NCBI GenBank assembly: GCA_963680875.1
Contig: OY804584.1
Span: 94,260,031-94,324,030 of the forward strand
Length of the DNA: 64,000 nt
Reading direction: 5' to 3'
Origin: Bathymodiolus brooksi
Lineage: Eukaryota > Mollusca > Bivalvia > Mytilida > Modiolidae
The notes below the pieces were generated by a model. That model worked only from the letters and a program-made list of their open reading frames with translations, had not been told where the DNA came from and did no database searches. The position numbers were made by a program, and so were the translations under genes. This document shows positions 56,528 through 64,000 of this stretch, in pieces (positions within the stretch are counted from its first letter, which is position 1; every line of letters begins with the position of its first letter).

Positions 56528-58355
56528 TTAATTATCATTATCATTACTAGTATCGTTGTTATCCTTGCCAAACGATACTGTTTCCTTGTCATACAATGCT
56601 GTTGTTGTTTCTCCTGTTACATCTTTCGTATCAGCTGTTCCCTTTGTTGATGGCTCTATTCTCCGGGCAATTATAAACAGAATTCCAGATGCAATTGTGG
56701 CAAGAGCTGCTATTATGCAGAATGCAAAAGAAAAGTGAAAGTTTGAAGGTTTAAAATAATGTACGTCATTTCTATATTCTCTTGAAGGTTTAAAATAATG
56801 TACTTCAGATCCATATTCTCTTAAATATTTAACAGTGCATATCGTTCCGAATATTATTACACCAAATAAAGCGAACCTCCTGAAAAAAAGAAAATATAAA
56901 CGTTTAATCCAACTCTATATTATAATTTTCTTATATCTATTTTGTCCATATTTACAAGAACCTGCATCACCTGCATGCTATATAATTGTTGGGCCTTTTT
57001 TTTTTTTTTTCAATTTTGTTTGTTTGTTTGTTGATCTTTTACCAATACATCGTTTTCCGGATAGATTGTTTACTGAAACTTATCCCGTCATTAATAGGTA
57101 TCAGATATTAGTTAGAGTATTTTCTCTTTCTACCAAATAATGACTGTAATCGCGGCCTTTCACAAGTTGACTATTATATAGTCATCTAGTGGCAGACATT
57201 GATGAATCGAGTGTACAGCAACAACATCAAAATCAACCCAAAAACTAAAACTGGTTTCAACAAGAAGAAAAGACATAGTATAATAACTTCTTGTTAGAGC
57301 TAAAATAGTGTAGCTGTTAGTCGAACATCGCCATTCCCCTTCCAAGGTGAGGTCAGTAATCGGTCACATGATACTTTGCTAAAAGGTATGACGCTGTATT
57401 AACGGTAAAAACAAATATTTATGACAACCCTTATTTCGAATTATTTTCTGACGCTAATACCGTGCCATCAGTGATGGGCTTGTTGGGTAAGCTAGTTTGC
57501 TCTTTTGATTTTTTTTATTAATTGTCATATTGTATTACATACAATAGTGGGTTATGCGATATTGGTGGTTTATCTCCTTTTAACAATATTTAAGCTATAT
57601 AAAAAAATCTGCCAATTTGCTGCAAGTTACTTACAAACTTTATCGCATGATGTTGATTCGAATACACAAGCGGGAATCGAACTTTTTAGTGGTCGGTAAT
57701 TTTTAATTTGATTTAATTTAATTCTGTATTTATTTCACGAGGATTACATACAGCCAGAGGCTACCAGTAGTTCTCCTCAACATTGATAGATACAATAACA
57801 TCATGAATAATCCAAAAGAAAACAAATTAATAAAGAGAAAAGACAAGACAATAATATAATACAAGACAAGACAATAATATAATACAAGACAAGACAATAA
57901 TATAATACAAGACAAGACAATAATATAATACAAGACAAGACAATAATATAATACAAGACAAGACAATAATATAATACAAGACAAGACAATAATATAATAC
58001 AAGACAAGACAATAATATAATACAAGACAAGACAATAATATAATACAAGACAAGACAATAATATAATACAAAACAAGACAATAATATAATACAAGACAAG
58101 ACAATAGTATAATACAAGACAAGACAATAATATAATACAAGACAAGACAATAATATAATACAAGACAAGACAATAATATAATACAAGACAAGACAATAAT
58201 ATAATACAAGACAAGACAATAATATAATACAAGACAAGACAATAATATAATACAAAACAAGACAATAATATAATACAAGACAAGACAATAATATAATACA
58301 AGACAAGACAATAATATAATACAAGACAAGACAATAATATAATACAAGACAAGAC

Positions 58356-58411
<56 letters not shown>

Positions 58412-61400
58412 GGTAATCATTATAGATAATGATAAGGTAAGAGTAAGGGAAGTTCAGATGAACCCGTAGTTTATAAGAAAAACAAATCATAATGGCAAGT
58501 ATGGGTAAAGTAAAATAATTACTGGTAAAACACTGATTATAAAGTATTCTGACTAGGGGGGAAATTACATTAACAAAATATTATCGAATAAACCTGTGAG
58601 TAGACTTAATAAATTTAAATACATGTGTAAATAATTCTTGAATCATTACTTCCCTCAATAAGAATTTGTTAGATATGTTGGGCAAAGATCTCGTAACAAC
58701 GTTATGTTAATATCAGGACAGATAATAAGTTTCACATTTAGTAGCAATGTGATTCTAGGGGTAGTGTAACGGCTACATTTCAATAAGTAATGTTCAGTAT
58801 CTTCTATTTTGTTACCATCACAATGATCGCAAAATTTGCTCAAACATAGATTGTAGCTATATAAATGTTTGTTTAACACACAGAGCCCAAGATGAAGTCG
58901 AGTATGCAGTATTTTCTCATAATTGAGGCCTAATGAGTAAGGAATGTTAGATGTATTAACCTCATCAGTTTTATTCAAAGCATTGTTCTTGTTCGTATAG
59001 GTATGATTTGATTTTGTCTTAGAAAGTTGTAGTTTAATGTGTTGTGATTTGTCATACAATGCAGGTTTGAAAGGTAACTAGGTGTGAGTTTGTTTCTCAT
59101 TTTGTATAAATATACAATTCAAGCCTATGGTGTCGTCTGCGAGATTTTAATGCTTTTAGACCTACTTTTTGTAGACGAGTTTCATGTTTGATCAGTCTGG
59201 TGGCCCCTGTGGCTATAGTGCATGCTCTACGCTGAACATGTTCTAATTTGTAAGTGTCAAACTTGCAGCAATTGTCATATCGTCAGTATAACCGAGCAAA
59301 AAGCGAATACATTATTTATACAGCTTTTCGATGCATGAGCTTGGTAAGATACATCTCATCTTCTGAATGATATCTAAGCGCTTGTTGATAGACACTGATT
59401 GCATAACTAAACCAAATAACGCAATAGATATTAAACAACCATTCCTCATTATCATATACATATGTGGAGAATATATAGTTACTGCAGTGAAATGACGTTT
59501 TTGTTTAATATGCGTTAGAAGACTAGTTTCTTTTTTATTATTTCATGTGTATATTTGTCTCTTTATTGTACCATTATTGTATTACCTGCAATAAAACATC
59601 CCACGCCTGCCACCAATGTTAGTAACGTACGATCTTTCAGAACAAAGATCTTCAGAGTAGCACATACAATGACCACCAAGTACATTACTAAAGCCAGACT
59701 TTCGAACACTTGTGTTGCTTGGACTTTAAGTGGGATGTATATTCCTTTACTATCATCTACAAAGATTAAAACATTGTAAATGTAAGATATATATTACTGA
59801 AGTCTTAAATATCTCTTGACTATTTTCTTTTGACATTTGACATTTTCACTGAAATGAAAAGCCGTTATCTCCAATCAACAAATCACGTATATTAGTATAA
59901 ATATATTTTATTAATTAATTCAATATTACACATTATGATAATACACATATAAATTATATATACATTTAAATTAATCAATAGGATTCCGAAACAAGTGGTT
60001 ATACTTATATTAATCCGTATCCCTGTTGTTATCTGGTGTTCAAGGTTTAATTAGTATCGAAAGGTAGAAGTGTATTGAGAATTATCAAGTGTTAATCAGT
60101 CGTTGTCAATGTTATTTGGTGTGCTTTAGTAAGAAACAAAATAAAAAGAAACAAACAAATGAAGTGTAAAGGTGCAAGTGCTTTTTTTTTAACATGTTTA
60201 AGTTGTGTGAATATGGTTAAGAGGTGAATCGTTTACTACTTATGATGAACTTCTGCACGTTTAATAATATATCTGTATGTAGGGTATTCGTTAAGTCTGT
60301 AGAGCCAAACAATAATAAATCCGTATTTAAGTTAATTGGTAAATTAATGGTGTGAATATATCTCAGTATTGTTGCATTGTGACGGGGACAATGTAGCAGA
60401 AAATGAGCCGTGGTTTCTGTTGCCCCACATTGACAGAATGGGGAATTTACAATGTTTTTACGAAATAAGTGATAATTGAGAGAGCTGCATTGCATACGCA
60501 ACCTAGCGTGTAAAATTTGTCCCAGTCGAGTACCAATATAATAATAAATGGGTTTAATATTGTTTTGGGGTTGAAGATTTGATTTAATTATCTGAACAGA
60601 TCTGCTTGATTTAATATTTTCTGGCTGTTGGTTACATAGTTGTATACTGGAGGGTATGAAATAGCTTAAGTAGAGTGATGTTCGAGTGCGTACTGGAGGA
60701 ATACATGAGGTTTGACGAGTATTGTGGTCATGGATCATGCCGAAATTTTGCGGAATTAAGTTACTAAGATATTGAGGAGTTAGATTATTTGACATCTTAT
60801 AAAATTGAATCGTTCTATGCCTTTCCCTTCTATCTTTAATTTTTTCCCACCCGGTTACAATATATAGATTACTTAAGGATACAAGTCTGGTACCCCCAGT
60901 CACGATTCTAGCAGCCTCAACCTGAACATTTTCTAGTTTGTTAATTGGTATTTGAGTCTTGGTATCCCAAACAACATCACGTATATTGTCACACATGGTG
61001 AATTCCGGAATTAACACGGGAAACCACCGTTGTTGTTTTTCTTAGTTCCGGGTTTATTATTACTAGTATTATACATCTGCAAATCATTTTAATTTGTCAA
61101 AATGTTTTTCAGACCTCGGAGGGATGGGTCAATGAGTGGAACTTTATATGGTCACAGGAAAATAGGATGTAATAGATAAGGTCGGAAAATGTTGCCATAA
61201 TAATAAACCAATAAGAGCCACACTTTTTTGTGTTTGGCGTTCTTTCAAAATCTCACAGTCGCATTTTTAATGCGCAAGATGTAAAAAAAAAAAAAATGTA
61301 CCAGGAAGCTTTTATCATTGTGAGCTATAGACAGTTTGTGTTGCGTGTCACTCAAGGGAGTGTGACATTCAACAAGAACGTGGAACGCATCTCCGTCACA

Positions 61401-63112
61401 GCCTAAGAACAAGTTATCAAGATACATATATGTTGATAGTTTATATTGCCTCTCTTATGAGGGAAGGTTCGGGTCCATACAAGTAGTTTAACTTCGCCAT
61501 ATTTGATTAAAGTGCCTGTAACAAACCAGGAAAGTGGACGGCCATGTATTTGTGTGGTATCTATTTTGCTTATCTTTCCACGATTTTTCTCTTGGATTTT
61601 GGAACTGTTTCGACAGTGTGATATTTATTTGTTGATACAATTAATGATAATGGTTGTGGTCGAGAAGAAGAGATATATTGGCATGTAACATAAGTTGACG
61701 TGCAATTGCTCTGTCAAGATTAATATATTTCGCTTCTTAGTCGATGTTTTTAGAAGTTTTGCTTGATAGCTCTGCTCCTGTTCAACGTTCATTACTACGA
61801 TCCTTGTTTTATTCTTTTGTTTGTTCTAGTAATTTGTGCATTCTTTCATACATGCATGTTCCTTATGGAGCTTTCTTTATTAATAAAGAATTTGAATTTA
61901 CTACGTTAGAACTTATTGGTTAATTGATCACCAAACTTTTTTGGATTGATTGATTAATTGATTGCTGAACGTCCAGCGAGTAGTATTTCAGTCGTATTCA
62001 GGACCAGAACAAGTTCAACAATTTATAGAAATGAGGGGGTGGGGGGGGGGGGGGGGGGGGGGGACCATCGGTGAAACTACTTTTGACTACCACTGGAGAA
62101 GTAAGATGTTTGGGTAGGGACAACAAATTTTAGTCTTCTACAATGATCATATTTTGTTTTCAAAATCTACAAAAGAGATGTATAATGTGCATAGATAATG
62201 CCACTCTCCAAGCACATTACCAATTATGGTCAGGGCCAATGAGAGGGAGGGGGGTCATCCAGTACATCGGTCCGGGGCCCAGAGAGTCAAGAAGGAACCT
62301 GTGAATCTCCGAAGTACACCATATCCTTATTTTATTTTTTTCCAACCTTTTGTTGGTATTTTCAACTATTTCTAGTTTATTTAGAAAAATAATTACATGT
62401 ATGTAAAATTTACTATAGACTTCTGAATTCTGGTTGTTGATCATCCCTCACATTTACATTGTAACCAGGAAGACCATCATTTCATTATGTAGCATATATT
62501 TACTATAGACTTCTGAATTCTGGTTGTTGATCATCCCTCACATTTACATTGTAACCAGGAAGACCATCATTTCATTATGTAGCATATATTTACTCTCTTT
62601 CAATTCCAAATTTGCAAATTCTTGTTTGAAACCTCTGTCTAAATCTATCCCCAGAGCCCTGAAGCAGTCTTGTTCCGCCTTGCAAAATTTCTCTTGGAGG
62701 TCCTGTCTATGGTTCACGGTCAAGCTTATACTTGTACATGTGTATAAAATTTGATAGGTCAACTACCTCTTTGGTGAAAAAAATCAAGAGGGTTCTTATT
62801 AATTCGTTTAACCCCGCCACAGTTATGTGACTGTACAAAGCCAGAACATGATTTAACGAATACAACAAATATGTACGTACCAGATAAACTATGACAATAA
62901 TATTCGGTACACTTCTCCTCCACTTTTTTGCTGCAATAGTGCCATAGACCAAAATGAGTAATACGACCTCTTTTAAATGATGGATCGTTGGGAACCTTAT
63001 TCTCATAAGATTCAAGCTGGTACCAATATGGCGTCGAAAATCCAACGAAATGAAATACAAGCGATGCCGTCGCAATTATAGTAGCGACTGTTAAAAATCT
63101 TGCACTTCCCAT
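56528..63112 (-). CDS. Claudin/PMP22/EMP-like four-TM membrane protein (3 exons)
   Basis: Exon 1 63112-62881 (77 codons, donor CTG|GTACGT), exon 2 59756-59586 (acceptor CTTTGTAG, donor CAG|GTAATA), exon 3 56879-56528 (acceptor TTTTTTTCAG). MGSARFLTVAT opens a short cytosolic N-terminus and TM1. The first extracellular loop has the claudin-type signature: Trp30, GLW at 55-57, Cys60 and Cys68 (plus Cys73). Exon 2 holds TM2 (VFESLALVMYLVVIVC) and the start of TM3 (LLTLVAGVGCFIA). Exon 3 holds FALFGVIIFGTIC, the second loop, TM4 (FAFCIIAALATIASGILFII) and a polar Asn/Asp-rich tail. Exons 1 and 2 join cleanly in phase 1, but the visible exon 2-3 junction is one base out of frame. The second loop has an in-frame duplication (VHYFKPS twice). 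Expected in the plasma membrane or cell junctions. An in-frame ATG at 63172 is a less likely start. Confidence 0.75.
57000..57829. other. Intron 2 sequence of the claudin-like gene
   Basis: A T-rich tract at 56995-57030 and a reverse SINE R3 fragment at 57580-57700 (CAATTTGCTGCAAGTTACTT, GCGGGAATCGAACTTTTTAG). Nothing else is recognised. Confidence 0.5.
57830..58356. repeat. 23-bp minisatellite in claudin-like intron 2
   Basis: About 22 units of CAAGACAAGACAATAATATA plus ATA, nearly identical. It yields three overlapping minus-strand frames of 183-205 codons (57730-58420) with LYYCLVLYYIIVLS-type repeats, which are artefacts of a repeat whose triple length (69) is in frame. Confidence 0.95.
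58361..58407. repeat. (TC)n microsatellite
   Basis: About 23 uninterrupted TC dinucleotides, directly next to the 23-bp minisatellite. Confidence 0.97.
58655..59340 (-). pseudogene. 5'-truncated LINE, C-terminal ORF2 fragment
   Basis: Reading the minus strand, 59280-59120 gives KFDTYKLEHVQRRA, TIATGATRLIKHETRLQKVG and LKSRRRHHRLELYIYTK. After a stop and frame change the next frame continues MRNKLTPSYLSNLHCMTNHN. From 59059 a third stretch contains LGLNYEKILHTRLHLGLCVL and a CCHC finger (FCDHCDGNKIEDTEHYLLKC). This is the region after the reverse transcriptase domain of jockey/CR1-like non-LTR retrotransposons. The polymerase and endonuclease are absent. Same strand as the host gene. Confidence 0.8.
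60217..61040 (-). pseudogene. 5'-truncated LINE, second family, C-terminal ORF2 fragment
   Basis: One open minus-strand frame of 266 codons (61017-60217): LENVQVEAARIVTGGTRLVS, GWEKIKDRRERHRTIQFYKM, LTPQYLSNLIPQ, RLGQILHARLRMQCSSLNYH and a CCHC finger CQCGATETTAHFLLHCPRH, ending ISSKRFTS. It aligns in order with the fragment at 58655-59340 but is a different, younger family, since it has no internal stop. The element is cut off about 20 bases upstream of 61017, so it was a truncated insertion without polymerase. It sits in intron 1 of the claudin-like gene. Confidence 0.85.
61041..62216. other. Intron 1 sequence with R6 copy and G-run
   Basis: R6 at 61470-61630 (TAACAAACCAGGAAAGTGGA). A reverse tail of the CACGTTAAAGAACCC SINE is at 61935-62010 (GATTGATTGATTAATTGATT, GAACGTCCAGCGAG). 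A G23 tract is at 62041-62063. No gene is visible. Confidence 0.55.
62217..62700. repeat. Partial third copy of the 34.7-35.1 kb repeat, with an 80-90-bp tandem duplication
   Basis: GGGGGGTCATCCAGTACATC, GAATTCTGGTTGTTGATCAT and CATTTACATTGTAACCAGGA match 34770-35010 and 53820-54110. 62415-62505 is repeated immediately (62506-62595). On the minus strand 62762-62544 gives QDLQEKFCKAEQDCFRALGI and LDRGFKQEFANLELKES, a protein-like piece whose first part is also faintly visible in the other two copies (LQGLQGKFCK). I do not recognise it. Confidence 0.55.
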
Positions 63113-63172
63113 TTTACAGTGAAAGAAATAATTATACTTGATAGAGGCGTGGAAATTGTGTATCGCTTTCAA

Positions 63173-63764
63173 AACAAAGTGTGATAAAATACAATTTATT
63201 TGTTGTATATGTAAAATTTACTCCGGGAAGGAGGTAATTGTTTCTCGATAACGTAGTCGGAAACTATAGATATATAATAGAGTTTCCAAGAGGAATACGG
63301 ACAATATACAAATGTCATATCGATTGAACTTTTTAATTAAATATTTTAATTACTTCCTCTACATTTTTAAATATACACATACATCAACTCCGGACTTGGT
63401 GGACAACTAAACTTTACATTTAACTCTATAATGTTGGGTTTGTTCTCAAGATGAGGGTTACTTCTATATGTCATTTGTAATAAGGGTGCGGAGATCTCAC
63501 TTCCATGATCACTTAATCATATATTTCAAAATTCGGAAGTATACCCGTAATATACATATACATATTCACATATTTTGAAATACAAACCTATTAATATATA
63601 TTTCTGGGAAATACAAACCATTCCCATTTCCTATAAACATGAAAAATACAACTGGGTTGGGCAGATAAGCCTTCTGACAAGCACTGTCTGTATATAAAAG
63701 ACAATCTGTGACTATTCATATGTTAGTTATGTAAATAATATAGGACTTTTCATATATCTCAAAC
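63173..63764. other. Region upstream of the claudin-like exon 1
   Basis: AT-rich. It should hold the promoter or a 5' UTR exon on the minus strand; no convincing TATA box or splice donor stands out. Confidence 0.35.
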
Positions 63765-64000
63765 CGCATCCTTTGTGTAGTGGTTCTCGTGAGTTCGAAT
63801 CCCGCTTGTGTCAAACCAAAGACTGTATAATTGGTATTTGTTACTTCTCCTCTAAGCATGTAATTTTAAAGAGTAAGAGAAAAGACCGGTTGGCTCTGAA
63901 TAAGGATAATGTGTCCGAGTGGAGCCAAATGTCTACCCGCGGACTGTTGTTTTAATGAGCTAGCACTATAAAGATACAATTAGGCGTGTTGGTCTAGTAC
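63765..64000 (+). repeat. tRNA-derived SINE R4, runs off the window
   Basis: Head with GTGTAGTGGTTCTCGTGAGT and B box GAGTTCGAATCCCGC. Body AGACCGGTTGGCTCTGAATA, AGGATAATGTGTCCGAGTGG, AGCCAAATGTCTACCCGCGG, ACTGTTGTTTTAATGAGCTA and GGCGTGTTGGTCTAGTAC at the window edge. This is the best-preserved R4 copy here, and the short + frame 63773-63955 is part of it. Confidence 0.75.

Noticed and set aside
57730..58420. Three minus-strand frames of 183-205 codons
   Set aside because: They read the 23-bp minisatellite and (TC)n tract; no domain or codon signal.
59555..59779. 74-codon plus-strand frame
   Set aside because: It is the antisense of claudin-like exon 2, which has splice sites and transmembrane sequence on the minus strand.

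Overview
The window looks like nuclear DNA of a bivalve mollusc, possibly a mytilid. It is AT-rich, genes have introns with GT/GC...AG borders, coding density is very low, and most of it is interspersed repeats, tRNA-derived SINEs, foldback elements, LINE remnants and minisatellites. Two repeat motifs (ACCGAACTCCGAAC, and a unit running into a CCCCTTTGGTATCTTC end) resemble repeats I remember from mussels. The species-group guess rests on memory and is not certain. The longest + strand open frame is a 396-codon single-exon receptor; almost nothing else reads as a continuous gene.

Layout. 1-6760: repeats only, including three inverted-repeat elements. 6793-7827 (+): an intact rhodopsin-class peptide GPCR. 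10921-12525: a Tc1-like transposon with a broken transposase. 13081-14405 (-): remains of a Crypton/DUF3504 tyrosine-recombinase-like gene. 19867-23735 (-): a three-exon ependymin-related secreted protein gene. 24-36 kb: gene-poor, repeats only. 36812-37530 (+): a decayed 5'-truncated copy of the GPCR. 37920-39049: a non-autonomous DNA transposon in a TTAA site. 44866-49445 (-): a second ependymin-related gene. 56528-63112 (-): a three-exon claudin/PMP22-like four-transmembrane gene whose introns hold two 5'-truncated LINEs, a 23-bp minisatellite and a (TC)n tract.

The main structural result is that three pairs of similar segments occur in the same order and orientation: GPCR (7.0-13.0 / 36.8-41.8 kb), ependymin (17.1-24.2 / 43.0-49.9 kb) and a non-coding block (34.2-36.4 / 52.8-56.1 kb). 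This is best read as one tandem duplication of a roughly 29-kb unit (block A about 7043-36413, block B about 36812-56067) that later diverged by insertions and deletions. Block B starts inside the GPCR coding region, so the second GPCR copy was probably truncated at birth and then decayed. Both ependymin copies keep open, correctly phased exons.

The most unusual detail is next to ependymin exon 2 in both blocks. A 32-bp tandem array starts at the exon's 5' splice site, and each unit is a copy of the exon end plus the donor, giving a row of decoy splice donors in the intron. I found no operons, prokaryotic signals or CRISPR arrays. Repeat family names used below (R1-R7) are local labels only.
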